Below the pieces are notes generated by a model. It saw only the letters and a program-made list of their open reading frames with translations. It searched no databases and was not told the DNA's origin. The translations under genes were made by a program, and so were the position numbers. DNA of 64,000 nucleotides from Excoecaria cochinchinensis (lineage: Eukaryota; Streptophyta; Magnoliopsida; Malpighiales; Euphorbiaceae), in NCBI GenBank assembly GCA_947683425.1, contig CANTUQ010000109.1, positions 23,501-87,500 of the forward strand, given 5' to 3'. Positions 1 through 11,061 of this stretch are shown piece after piece (within the stretch, counting starts at the first letter, position 1; every line of letters begins with the position of its first letter).

Positions 1-1330
1 GCAATTAGGGGATTAGATGAAAACTCACTAAGAGCACTAGAACCTTTCTGATTACCCATCGAAGCGACCTCAGATGAGACACAACTTAGAAAATGATTTA
101 GGCAACCCTTCTTTGTATAGCTACTTTAAATGACTTTTCCTACCTTAATTTCATTGTCTCTTGTTAGCCCAGTTGAGCTTATTATTTTAGTATGCTAAAT
201 GCGTGCTTATTTTATTGTTACACATATTAAAACTACTTTTAGCCTTAAATAATTTTTGCCTCCCTTAGAAGAGTGGCCACTCTAGTAAAGTTGGGTTTCT
301 ATTTTGGGTAAAAAGGAGTTTAGATTTTGTCAATTCTTGGTGTAAATTTCTGTTTGAGAATTGATTGGTGTGTGTAATGGAGAGTTGAGCCCATTTAAAG
401 AAATGAGTTTGGGGTTGATAAAGAGGAATGTGATTTAAGTGGTTTATTGGTCTTTCAAAAATTAGAACTCAAGTTTAGTTCTTGTTGGGATTTATAGACG
501 AATTAAGTACTTTATTTATTGTTAATGGCTAGTTGGTTTTTATGCTTCTAAAAAAAAAAAATAAATAAATAAATAAATAAATAAAATAAAATAAAATAAA
601 AATTTGAAAAAGAAGAAGCATTGTAAGTTTTTCCTAGCTGATTGGGCAAAATGTGAGTTTAGGGTACAAAATTTAGTGAGACTTGAACTAGTGCCTTGTG
701 AAAATCGGTGTTGAATATTATGTGGCATTTGTTATTGTGAGTTGAGTTTGATGATGCTAAGGTGTCTTTTAGGCCAATTTTATTTGGATTATATGCAATT
801 GAGTTGGGAATATTTATTAGTACAGTTGGGAGATTGTGTTTTGTTTAGGTAGTGGCTATTTTTCTCTAGTGACTTGATCTTTCTTTGTTAGCCAATTTAC
901 CTAAGCCTAACATTACAACCAAAATGTAAGACCTCTTGATTCTTTGTTTTGTCTTGTTCTATTTAGTGGAGATGACCTTCTAGTAAGGTTTGGTACGTAA
1001 GAAGAGGCATATGGTGTTTCTTGAGCTTTGAGTGAAAAGCCATGAGTGCATTCATGCATTCGAGTTGATTCATTTTCCCAACATTGTATCTAGAAGTTTT
1101 GTTTTTAAATGATAAAAATTTTGTTTTGGCCTGTTGCACACACACTCAGAAATTGTTTAGTATGTTCTTGTGTTTATCTGTTATTTAGTGAGCATTGGTA
1201 TTTGCAAACCTATTTTCTTGTTCCTTAATTGAGAATGACTCCTTATTTTCTTTTGTTGAGATTGAGATGATTGAGAATGTGGTTCATTCAGTTTACTCGA
1301 GGACGAGTAAAGGTTTGAGTTTGGGGTAGT
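1..1330 (+). mobile_element. 3' internal end of a Ty3/gypsy-type LTR retrotransposon (partial)
   Basis: This stretch has no convincing coding sequence and ends in a purine-rich tract (GAGTTTGGGGTAG, about 1316-1329) directly before the LTR, the expected place of a polypurine tract. The preceding GAGGACGAGTAAAGG is a run I associate with plant gypsy elements of the non-chromovirus type. Much of 1-1070 is visibly homologous to about 30064-30990, inside a different gypsy-like element with unrelated LTRs. Shared blocks include the run near position 30 ('actaagagcactagaac') and the run near 905 ('agcctaacattacaacc'). Coding parts, if any, lie to the left of the window. An imperfect A/AAAT-rich simple repeat lies at 548-612. 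Confidence 0.65.
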
Positions 1331-1566
1331 TGATAAGTTGCAATTATATTAATATTTTAGATTAATTATTGGCCTAATTATATGTTTTATTTATTTAATT
1401 TTAATAATAATTAATGAGTTTTTGCATTTTTATTAATTTATAGTATTTTTATAATTTTTAATAAGTTTGGAATGTTTTCAGGTGTTATATTATTAATCGG
1501 AGCTAAATTGGAGGTTGTTGGGTGAATTTAGAAGAATTAAGGCAAAAAGAGGCAGATTTACCTATT

Positions 1567-1912
1567 GCACAGCCGTGCTTTCGAATTGCACAGCTGTGCT
1601 TTCGGATTGCACAGCTATGCAGGCGCAAGGCACAGCTGTGTCACGCAAATGAAGGCGCGCGCACGGAGCTTGACGACGCAAATATCGCCTCTCTTCCTCG
1701 CAGAGCACAGCCGTGCTTCCTCGCAGAGCACAGCCGTGTAACGCATGAGGCGCGCGAGGATGAGGAACGACGCTCATTGCACAGCCGTGCTAATGAAATG
1801 CACAGCTGTGTCACGCTGTTTCCCACAACGATGCAACGACGCAAGAAACCCTAGCGCCCCCATTTAATTCCAGAACACAGCTGTGCTTATCAAAGCACAG
1901 CTGTGCTTTTCT
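1567..1912. repeat. iterated GCACAG(C/T)GTGC-type palindromes in the LTR
   Basis: About ten copies of the 12-mer GCACAGCTGTGC or close variants (GCACAGCCGTGC, GCACAGCTATGC, GCACAGCTGTGT) are spread irregularly over about 350 bp. Each copy is self-complementary or nearly so. Several copies are followed by TTTC or by a short CACGC run. They could form a series of small hairpins in the LTR transcript or bind a dimeric protein. The function is unknown. Confidence 0.85.
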
Positions 1913-2560
1913 TCAGTTAAATACAATATGACGCCGCATAGAGAGAAGGCAGTTTAGTTTTTAGTTTTAGTTCTAGTTTGTATTTTTCTCTCTTCTCCTT
2001 AGGGTAGACTTAGATTTATTTTCCATTAAATTCCAGCAATATTTTATTTAATTTCCATGTTTTAATTCTTCTTTTAAACTTTGTTTTAGCTTAGATTTCA
2101 TTTCAATTTGCACTTTGATTCCAATTTAATTTAGATTATTTTTATTTTAATTTTGTATTTTGGGATTTAAGGAAATTCAACGGTGGATGAACAAGAACTT
2201 CAAGATCCATTTTCTCTTTTCATCAAGGGTGTATTCTAAACTTAATTTTTCATATTTTATATTTATATTCTTGATGTTAAGGTAGTTGTTCATACTTGGG
2301 AGTTCTTGAATCATATGTGTATTCTGGAAATTTGGATTTAATAAATATTTTCATGTTTTCTTTTATTCCTCTTGTTATATATTGTTTTGCAATTATAATG
2401 ATGATTGGAGCTAAATCCGAAAATTATTGTTTGTGCAAATGCTCTGTTCTTTTAATATTGATATTTATCTTTCCAGCTTAATCCATGGATATGGTAGGTT
2501 GGTTTGTGGGTGTTAATGTTATTAGATTAAGAATTGTGAGGAATAAATAGGTTTTAGATA

Positions 2561-2966
2561 ACTGAATCCGGGATGGTAGGTTGTCTTAGATCTAGGAATT
2601 GGTCATATTATACATATAGTTCAGTTTTATCTTCTCTGAAATTATCTGTTGTTGCTGAATTGAATGCAAGTTAAGGGGAGATCTACCAGGATAAACTTTG
2701 ATTGTAATCAGTTCATAAATACATACATATGCTCTGTTCTATTTTAATCAACTTCCATTGGTTTGATGAATCCGAATTGGTATTTAAATCTGTGAATGTT
2801 TATTTTAATAGGTTCAGAATGGTGGAAGATAAATGAGTTTGATATCTGAATCCGAACTGGTAGGATTGTCTGACTTAGAACTTACAAACATGTGATAATG
2901 CTAATATATGTGCTGAATCCGAAAGGTAGGTTCATTAATTAGAATAGCTGAATCCGAAAGGTAAGC
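2561..2966 (+). repeat. dispersed CTGAATCCGAA(A/C)(G/T)GGTAGG repeats in the LTR
   Basis: At least five copies of a core GAATCCG followed by GGTAGG or similar occur near 2563, 2768, 2853, 2912 and 2949 with irregular spacing. They lie in the 3' third of the LTR. This is likely an internal repeat of the LTR family, with no coding signal. Confidence 0.6.
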
Positions 2967-3289
2967 TTGGGTTTAGATAGGTTATCCAGAATTTCATGTT
3001 ATATTATTTTACCAATTTTCAGTTACATATATGAGGATAGAATTTCCCAAGTATTTAATTTCATCTTTGAATAATTTTTTGATGAACAATTTTATTTTCA
3101 ATTGTTAATTTATTTTCTGGTTTAGTTTAATCTTCTCCACCAATCACACCGGGGACATCTCAAATTCACTCAACCATAGATATTTAACTGAACAACCCTT
3201 TTTCCCTTGGGTACGATAACTCGGGGTCCTAACTATACCCCACTTTATTACTTGTCGATTCGGTACACTTGCCGAGGACCCGTCACCTT

Positions 3290-3685
3290 ACCCTCACATT
3301 CATCGGACCACATATGTCAGAATGAACTAATTGCAATGGAATTATGACTCTAGTTCCTTTTTCGAATGGTTTTCTAACCGGTTTTCTAACCGCCTTTTAA
3401 GCAGTGCTCACACGTAAGTAATTCAATCTTATTTAAATCACCAAGTAAATCTATTTTGGCTAACTGATTCATTCGATCTTGCCCTATGTATTTTAATCTA
3501 GCATGCCATAATTTCACATGATTCTCATAACTATGTGAAGTAGAAGATATAAAGGAAAAACTAGCTTTATTCATAAAGTTAAGATCAATATCCAAAACTA
3601 TCAAATTGTTCGAAATGAAACCATAACCATAAAAAACACCATCCAAACATAAGCTTACACTATCATCCTTAAAATGTAAAATCAA
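3290..3685 (-). pseudogene. copia pol fragment (GAG-pre-integrase and integrase start)
   Basis: The minus-strand translation gives the GAG-pre-integrase signature LWHARLKYIGQDRMNQLAK with the HH-CC zinc-binding pattern ending CEHCLKGG. After a stop and a small duplication near 3370-3395 comes LVHSDICGPM, the opening block of the copia integrase core. The rest of integrase is removed by the adjacent gypsy LTR at 3285/3286. The protein would process and insert the element's cDNA. It is clearly inactive. Confidence 0.8.
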
Positions 3686-4019
3686 AACTAAGATTCATTA
3701 AAACAAGAATAGAAACTAAATTTCTTCGAATGTGTCGGGCGTAAAGCACATTATGTAGGAGTAGGGTTTGGCCTTTATACAACACTACATGTGCCAATCC
3801 CTTGTCCTGCCACTCTAGCGTCATTTCCTACATAAATCCATTTTGCTCCTTGGGTATTCGCCGGAATTCAATAAAGGCATCTCGATCCTTTGTTACGTGG
3901 TCCGTTGCTCATGAATCTACCACCCATAAAAGATAAAATTCAGTTAAAAACACAAAACTAGATACACAAATTTCACTCACTTTTGAGTTAAAATAGTGTA
4001 CATGTTTAGGCACAGTGCA

Positions 4020-4843
4020 GTCTTTTGCATAGTAACCTTTCTGTTGGCAATTAAAACATTTCACTCTTAAAACGTTCACTTTCTTCTTGCCTTTGGACCT
4101 CTTAAAATTTTGTTTTTCTTTGGCCTCTTAATTTTCTTGGCTTGTTCCTTACCTCGACCTTTGAAGCTTTTTCTCTTGTTCTGGTTTGAACTCATTCCAT
4201 CAGAATGGGACTGTGCCACATGCACTTCGGTATTGACCTTGATCGATGCCAGTTTATCTTCTTCAAGCTCCAGGTGATGAGTGACATCCTTAAATGTCTT
4301 AATATTGTCCATGTGAGTTAGCTGCATCTTTATATGCTCCCAATTCTTTGGTAAGGAATGGATGACAACTTGGACCTGCTGCTTGTTGGTCAACTTATGA
4401 CCAAATTCACTAAGCTCACTTATCATATTCTCCATCTCTCTAAGATGTTTTTGCATAGGGTGATCAAACTTTTTCTGATAGGTATCAAATTTGATCGTCA
4501 GCGATCGGAGTTTAGTCAGAGTCACACCTCCGAATTTCTCCAGCAACACAATCCACATATCCATTGCATTCTGATATTTGCGAAATTACTTAGTGAGATC
4601 ATCTTCCATCACACTCAGGAAGATGGAATTCTTCTTCTTCTATACCACATAGGCATCTTGATCCAGCCTATATTGGGCCATATTGCCATCCTCAGGTTTA
4701 GCCATAACCGAACTTAAGGTTTTGAGGGCCTCTTGCTCCTTAAGCACAAACTGAATTTTCATACTCCAGATTTTATAATTTTTGCCATTCAATTTCAAGT
4801 CCTTATTCAGTTCGGCAATAATTGATTTGGAAGCAGTAGCCAT
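4020..4843 (-). pseudogene. copia gag (UBN2-type) with degenerate zinc knuckle
   Basis: The first ATG of the element's coding region is at 4843 (MATASKSIIAELNKDLKLNG), followed by the LNGKNYKIWSMKIQFVL block typical of plant copia Gag. Two in-frame stops lie near 4640 and 4580, and the frame then continues through HLREMENMISELSEFGHKL to about 4080. A frameshift precedes a zinc knuckle at about 4020-4055 that reads CX2CX4YX4C: the histidine of the CCHC motif is replaced by tyrosine. Gag forms the particle and packages RNA. This copy is broken. Confidence 0.8.
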
Positions 4844-6953
4844 CTGGATACTCAGATCTCTAATGGAATAAAAAATTGCACGAAATTAAAGGAGATTAGG
4901 CAATACATGCTATTTATTATGCATCTGAACTAAAAACTTAGTAAATTTTTCAATTAGGCTTTAATTTGAAAAGTTTACTAATAGTATCCAATTACCCTTT
5001 AAGTCCTAATGTCCATCCTTACAAGTTAAAATTTCATGCATACTAAATCTGAATTATTGGATTATTAAGTTCTTGAACTTAAGAGGAAAATCATATTGGT
5101 TTAAATTTATTAAGTCTCTACTTAATAAACATGCAATCATTTTACTCATAAAATATTGCAAGGTAATTAACAGTTAAATAAATACTTTTATTATAAAATT
5201 AAAAGCCATCATAATAAATAAACGTATTCATTCAACCAATATTTAAAATTCAATAATTCATAATATGACACTCATGTCAAAAAGTAATAAGAAACATAAG
5301 TCTTATTAAAATGAAAAATAAATGCTGACTTTATAAACCTTTGACACACATGTCAACTAGATAATAAGTGAAGATTTCACAAAATCTTCATATGGACTGG
5401 GGTAGACATAACAACCCTCCTGAACAATGGCGAAGGTATACCTCTAGACCACTCATGAAGCCATGGATGATTCACATTACATCTACTTCTTAAGGTCATC
5501 ACAGATTTAATGAACACCCCTCTTTTAGCAGCCTTCAACATAAAGTGGATAATTGCCTGTTGATAAGATCCAACTCTTGAGTCCCACATATGTATCATCA
5601 AGTTCCTTAGAACCGGATGGTGCTCAAGAGAGTCGATCATCACCTTAATTATCTCAGTATAATCTCTTCCTCTACCCAAACCACCTAACCAGATGCACTC
5701 TTACATCTGTTCATGCATAAACACGATGTGATGCACTATTGCATCTAGATCATCAGCTCAGATATCCTTGCACATCCTGATATTTCGGACTTCATACACT
5801 TTTGCATTCATCCGAGCAATACCCTGAGAAGTACGAGGAACCATAGGAGTCCTTACCATCACCATCTCTGTAACACATCACATAAGCAAAATGTAGTTAA
5901 TGCACTAATGTATAAACTCATATGATTGAAACGCATTTCAATCAATAATAAGGACAGATCCAAAAAAATTTTCTTTCCGAAAAATATTTTTCAAAATTAT
6001 TTAACGGCAAAAAACACATTTTTCACAATTTTATAATATTTTTAATAATTTAAAAATAATAATTTATTTTCTGGTCATAAAAAACTTTTAGAAAAATAAC
6101 CAAAAAATCAAAAATATTTTGAAAAAATATTCTGCAAAAAATCGGAGTTGATTAGGTGGTCAGAGAATGGCGCACGCGCTCAAGCACACGCCAGAGGGAG
6201 GCTTGACGCGCCTACGCGCCATCACGTGCAACACACGCGCCTCCCACTTGTCCAACCACGTGTCATAACCACAATGTGACATGTCTCAGAATATAATTGG
6301 TCCACCTGTCGCCAACGTGGCAACCGTAGACATGTCATCGCCACGTGGCCTGATACATGTCGGACACGTGGTAACAACCTATTGGGCCACGTGGTAGTAG
6401 TGACATGTCATTGTGCTGACATGGCCCGACATATGGCATGAGCTTTTTCGTCCACGTGTCACCCCCTAATTGGTCCACCTGGCACCTTGTGGGCATGTCG
6501 CTGCCATGTGTCATGATTTGGGTCTGCCACATGGCGAAATTCGGGGGCCATGTGTCCATAGTGATGCATCATTGTGGACCCGGGTTTGCATGCGTGTGAG
6601 CCACCACCCACGCGTATGCGCCTAACATCTGGTGGTGCATGTAAACCACGCGCTGTCTTCCCGACGGATTCAGTGCTCCGGATTTTTACCGGTGGGGGAT
6701 TTTCAGGGTTTGTGATTTCAATGGTATGGTCAAATTTTATAAATCCTAATTTCTAGTATAGCGTTTCGAACACCCATGTTCGTCCCCTCGAATTACGGTG
6801 TGCACATACACGATTTTGAACCCGAAAAATATACACAAATAGATATTTAAACACAAAAATAAATATATTGTGTTTATACATCCTAGATCTATCAATTTTA
6901 CATATAAAATTTTAGATCCAATTTTAGCCACATGCCAGGATGCCAAAAAAGTT
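4844..6953 (-). other. leader of the copia element, no convincing gene
   Basis: This is 2.1 kb between the primer binding site and the gag ATG. It is AT-rich from 4844 to 6140 and GC-richer from 6140 to 6720. A 100-codon minus-strand ORF at 5377-5679 resembles nothing I recognise and may be chance or a captured fragment. The length is large for a copia leader, so an older insertion inside it is possible. Confidence 0.4.
6236..6560. repeat. cluster of CACGTG and ACATGT/CATGTC words
   Basis: Within about 320 bp the words CCACGTG and CACGTGG (G-box core) occur at least six times. They are interleaved with GACATGTC, CATGTCG, CCATGTG and CCACATGG. Many are embedded in a loose, roughly 45-bp repeated pattern (CCACGTGtcA...TTGGtCCACcTGgca). 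G-boxes bind plant bZIP and bHLH proteins. Whether this cluster regulates the element is not shown. Confidence 0.7.
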
Positions 6954-6966
6954 GGTTCTGATACCA
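6954..6966 (-). other. primer binding site (initiator Met tRNA type)
   Basis: On the minus strand TGGTATCAGAACC lies one base after the LTR end. It differs at one position from the usual copia site TGGTATCAGAGCC. It would prime minus-strand cDNA synthesis and fixes the LTR boundary and element direction. Confidence 0.85.
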
Positions 6967-6967
6967 A

Positions 6968-7508
6968 TGAAGGGAAAATAACATGTCGTATGCATATATA
7001 GAGGTAAAATAATCGGGTAATATGCTACCTACCTCTTGTAGCGTAGATACTTTGGCGAAAGTGTTAACAAGGATCCCTTCTGGCATCACTGGTCCGGATG
7101 ATATCCACGAACATAATAACGGCAACTAAACCATAGTCTAAAAGCTCAGTAGAGTAAAAAACAAGTGAGAGAAAAAATCGACAGAGTTTCAGTATTGGGA
7201 ATTTTCCTTACCTTCCTTTTTCAGAAACTTCCAGCCTATTTATAGAGTCACATTCTCCATAATAGGTAAATCCAACATTGTGGAATTAAATTCCCAATAT
7301 GGAAGTTACAAAAATTAATATGGCAGTTACACAATTAATGGGAAGTTACGCTCATAAATATAGTAACTTCCCTTTTCAAATTCCTCCTAATTAAGGGAAG
7401 AATCCCTTAATTAAAAGACCTAATATAGAGCTATTTTCATATCTGTGTAATTTTCATACTGATATAGATTCAGGTTCATATCTAGAGTTATGAGTGTATT
7501 CAGACTCA
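6968..7508 (-). mobile_element. 5' LTR of the truncated copia element
   Basis: On the plus strand the LTR begins TGAAGGG at 6968, next to the primer binding site, and probably ends ...GACTCA near 7508, where sequence shared with 55950 onwards begins. On the minus strand a good TATA box (CTATAAATA) lies at about 7232-7242, so transcription would start near 7200 toward the left. The outer end is placed by the repeat junction only. Confidence 0.65.
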
Positions 7509-7511
7509 ATC

Positions 7512-7764
7512 GGAAAGTCTGCTTGTTTTGGTTCTTATTAAAAAAATAGTGAATACCACCAACCCTTATATAGTATATGAATTTGGTAAGATTTTAAAAA
7601 AAATTCTTTATTGGTCAAACTATTAATAAAATAAAAATTTTTAAAAAAATATGTATCCACAATTTTTGCTCTAGAGTTAGGCCCCACGTGTACCTAAAAA
7701 CCCATTTTTTTCTATATAATAGCTTGACACAGACAAATACAACAGGGTAAAAAGACCCACTGTA
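7512..7764 (+). repeat. duplicated segment A (left copy)
   Basis: This is closely similar in the same orientation to about 55950-56222, including GTGAATACCACCAACCCT, TTGGTCAAACTATTAATAA and TTTTTGCTCTAGAGTTGGG-like blocks. Similarity starts next to the copia LTR and stops at CCCACTG, where a Tat-like LTR start begins. It appears to be pre-insertion DNA split by retrotransposons. Confidence 0.8.
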
Positions 7765-9174
7765 GAAATTGGGTCCTGAGATAACCCAGATCAGAGGTTA
7801 CTTCGGATGATTTCCCTTCAACCAGATAGTGTATGATGCGGGGACATGAGTTAGAATCCTGGGCGTATGCTCATTGACCGGGGGGCAAAGATGCACACCT
7901 GACAGTTCTCTCTAAAAGGTTTACAGGTCAGAGTCCCTAAATCAAGATGACATTTCTAGATCCTCAGGGGGGCATCATATAATGCGAGCAGCCAAGCCAT
8001 ATCCTCAACGGATCCCTTAACCACCCAAGACATGGTCTATCCATTTTTGTATAAAAATCTTTGACAAACATCTACGTATGACCTTTTATATATGCATGCA
8101 CAATTTATTGTATATGTTCCTGTGCACACAGCTTTGTAGGAAAAGTCCAAATAAAGGCCGTACGCGCAAAAGCTAGTCAAGGACAGTTTCAACTCAACAT
8201 TAACATTCACCTAAGCAAGGCGATCAAGTCAAGATCAAGTCCTCTTTAGAGGCAAATTTCCAAGTCCTCTTAAGAGACAAATTTTCAAGTTCTCTGAGGA
8301 GGCAAATTCTCAAAGTCCTCTTAAGAGGCAGATATCAAAGTTCTCTTAAGAGGCAGATATCAAAGTCCTCTGAGGAGGCAGATCTCAAAGTCCTCTGAGG
8401 AGGCAAATTCCCAAGTCCTCTGAGGAGGCAAATTCCCAAGTCCTCTGATGAGGCAAATTTCCAAGTCCTCCGAGGAGGCAAATTTCAAAGTCCTCCGAAG
8501 AGGCTAATTTTCAGGTCCTCCAAGGAGGCAAATTTTCAATGTTCCCTGAGGAGGACATTTTTCGCATTTTGTAGTCTAATTAATAGCTCGGTGCAGTCCT
8601 CTGAGGAGGACATTTCTCGCATTTTATAGTCTATTTAACGGCTCGGTGCAGTCCTCTGAGAAGGACATTTCCTGCATTTTGTAGTTTATTTAAAGGTTTG
8701 GTGCAGTCCTCTGAGGAAGACAGGTAATCCTCTGAGGAGGACATTTTTCGTACTTTGTAGTCTTATCAGCGACTCGGTGCAGTCATCTGAGGAGGACATT
8801 TCTCGCATTTTGCGAGTCTAGAGCAGACTCGATGCATCACCATATAAGGATAGCTCCTACACTTTATAGTCTTGTCATCGACTCGGTGCAGTCCTCTGAG
8901 GGGGACATTTCTCGTGTTTTGTAGTTTTGTCAGTGACTCGGTGCAAACCAGGAGGATGACAATCGCTTTGTAGCCTATTTAACGGCTCAATGATATTCAA
9001 GAATGATCGCACTTCGTAGTCTTGTCAGCTACTCGGTGCAATCCGGAAGGACAACATCCACGATTCAAATCACAACACTGTTCTCCAGGGAGCAACCGGT
9101 TCTTCAGGAGGCAGCCTCAGGTACGCATCTTTTTCTTTCCCTTTTTTGATTTTTGGCTCACCTACGCACGCATG
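7761..9174 (+). mobile_element. remnant of a Tat-like gypsy element
   Basis: It begins TGTAGAAATTGGGTCCTGAG, which resembles the LTR start of the complete Tat-like element at 25125 and 33118 (TGTAGACACTGGGTTCTGAG). It then carries tandem repeats built on AGTCCTCTGAGGAGG like those at 31800-32990, and ends with a stretch (about 9118-9170) similar to the tail of that region (33040-33090). It is cut by the Sirevirus LTR at 9175. No gag or pol is visible. Confidence 0.65.
8225..9040 (+). repeat. two-tier tandem repeats with AGTCCTCTGAGGAGG core
   Basis: 8225-8550 has about a dozen units of roughly 26 bp (CAAGTCCTCTGAGGAGGCAAATT-like). From 8540 to about 9040 the unit changes to about 62-65 bp, combining CTCGGTGCAGTCCTCTGAGG with ACATTTCTCGCATTTTGTAGTC. 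Copies are 75-95% alike by eye. The core CCTCTGAGG is nearly palindromic. Confidence 0.85.
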
Positions 9175-10480
9175 TGTAGGTCCCAAAGACACGCAAAAGG
9201 GGGGGTGAATTGGGTGTCTCGAAATTTTCTGGCTGATTTTCTAATGAAGCAGATTTAATGAAAAATGCAGATTTTGACTTTAAGAACAGAAATACAATAC
9301 AAGCTTGGTGAAGATGTTTGTAACTTCTTTTTCAAACTGAACTCAAGGATAATTCCAAAAGAAAAATGAATAAATGAAGTTTGTAGAAGATCTTTCCAGA
9401 AAAACTTTTAAGGACAGATTTGAGAAATCAAAAATCAGAATATATAAAAACCGAGTAGAAGGGATACAGAGTTTCAGAAAATATATCAGAAAAGCTTACA
9501 CACAGAATTTATGGTGGTTCGGCCAACATGCCTACATCCACTCCCCAAGATTCACTACTTGAGCCTTTCTTCAATCTTAACTCTTTTAAGGGCAAGAGTA
9601 AAAGCCAAATATACAATCCTAAATTTGTATGTCTACCCACAATCTTTTTCCCAAAGTAAAAGATTTAAAAACCTTACTAGAATTCTCTCTTCTAGGTTTC
9701 TAGCCAACCTATCACACAATCTTTTACAATAAAATTTCCTCACCAGAAGATTACAACAAAAGCTATAATCAAATTGAGAAGAATGAGTAAAGAATGAAGT
9801 GCAAAGTTGTGGAAAGTGAAAGTAACAAATTAAGCTTTTCTCTTAAGAGTCAGAATTTCTTTTCAAACTTTTTATAACCTTCTAATAGGTAAAGCATCAT
9901 GTATTTATACTCAAAAAATTAGTTTTGGATGCTTAAATCAAAAACTAGCTGTTTATGTCGGTTGGAGGACAAATCAGACTAGTTAAATTGCAACTAGCTG
10001 TTTTATGGCCGTTATATTGTCTTTTTGTGCGATACTGGATTTTGCCCAGAATTCTGATACGATCAACAATTCAGTTAGAAAAAGACTATCAGAAAACCAT
10101 TTAGAAATTCTTTCAGAAAGTTGATACACAGAAATTTATTTTCTCAAAGACCAATTTCTGACGAAAAACTAGTTTTGATCAAAAGTTAATTTTCTAACTT
10201 AAAAATATTTTTGTGCAATTTTAAAACTATAAAGTGTATGCATGAGTGAAAATATTTTGTCTCAATTTGATCTTACATTTTAATACCCTAATTTCCTAAC
10301 AATCTAAACCAATAAATAAATTTACAACTTAAATCCATGCTGTCTTCAGAATTGTGATCCTTTATATCAGATATACCCATAGAAAAGTTCCTGCAGAAAT
10401 TTACTTTAGAAAAGAATTCTTAATAGAGTTTATTTAAGGTTTTATAATCATCAAAATCAGAGTGTGACCTTGGGCCAACA
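9175..10480 (-). mobile_element. 3' LTR of Sirevirus copy 1
   Basis: It starts TGTAGG and ends CCAACA on the plus strand and is 1306 bp long. It aligns along its whole length with 20344-21638, with a few per cent of differences by eye. On the minus strand it begins TGTTGGCCCAAGG directly after the polypurine tract. The ORFs inside are unsupported. Confidence 0.9.
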
Positions 10481-10780
10481 ATCTCCCCCTTTTTGATGAT
10501 GACAAAACCTTAATAAACTCTAATTAGAAGTCTATCTAGGTTAGTCTAAAAATCTCCCCCTGAATATGTGCAAGGGAGTAAAACACATACCACAAAAAAA
10601 ATACCCTGTACAGAGACTATACAAAATATCGGCTCATAACCATGTTGAATTTAAACAAACATCGGAATTGTCAGTTAACCACCAAACAAAATAAGTTCTT
10701 TATATTTTCAACAGCATTCATCAGCAAAGCAAAGTCCAAAATAAGTTCAATAAACAAATAACCATTCTCCCCCTTTTTGT
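10481..10780 (-). other. multi-polypurine-tract region, copy 1
   Basis: On the minus strand AAAAAGGGGGAGAT touches the LTR (10481-10494). Further GGGGGAGA tracts lie at about 10551-10560 and 10766-10780. Reiterated tracts upstream of the 3' LTR are a described Sirevirus hallmark. The one touching the LTR is the likely plus-strand primer. Confidence 0.8.
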
Positions 10781-11061
10781 TATCAACCAAAAGGGAAAAC
10801 ATCAAATACCAGCAAGAGTAGTTTTAAAATCCAAAAGTAGTTTTAAAATATACCACATAAGAAGTTAGGAGGCAATATCCATTGGTTAGGAACTGCTTCC
10901 GGGCTGACCAGGCTTTGGGGGGTTCTTAGTGCGGAGAATAGTGCGGGCTGACTTGCGACGAGCAAAAATAGGCTCATCAGGCAAAGAGACTTCTTCTTCT
11001 GGAATAGGAGGAGTTGGCCTTGATAGAGGCGAGGAAACAAGTGGATCTTCTGCAGGGTGAG

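Larger units (their letters stand above)
1331..3285 (+). mobile_element. LTR (3' LTR of the gypsy-type element)
   Basis: The LTR is inferred to begin at TGATAAGTTGCA just after the polypurine tract. It ends at about 3285 (...GGACCCGTCA), where sequence of a different, minus-strand copia integrase starts abruptly. That junction fixes the right boundary well. The length of about 1.95 kb suits plant gypsy LTRs. No second LTR is in the window, so the insertion cannot be dated. The short ORFs inside come from internal repeats and are not genes. Confidence 0.65.
3286..7508 (-). mobile_element. truncated Ty1/copia retrotransposon
   Basis: Read on the minus strand, this holds an LTR (6968-7508), a primer binding site (6954-6966), a long leader, gag (4020-4843) and the beginning of integrase (to 3286). 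The gypsy LTR cuts it within the integrase, just after the LVHSDICGPM block. The RT/RNase H part and second LTR are absent. Gag and pol contain several stops and at least one frameshift, so the copy is dead. Confidence 0.8.

Noticed and set aside
1522..1854. 110-codon ORF with repeated AQLCFRIAQ pattern
   Set aside because: It is produced by the GCACAGCTGTGC repeats in the LTR; no domain or family match is recognisable.
8225..9040. Possible CRISPR-like array
   Set aside because: Repeats are contiguous and drifting, without unique spacers of constant length, and the DNA is plant nuclear. It is a minisatellite in a retrotransposon remnant.
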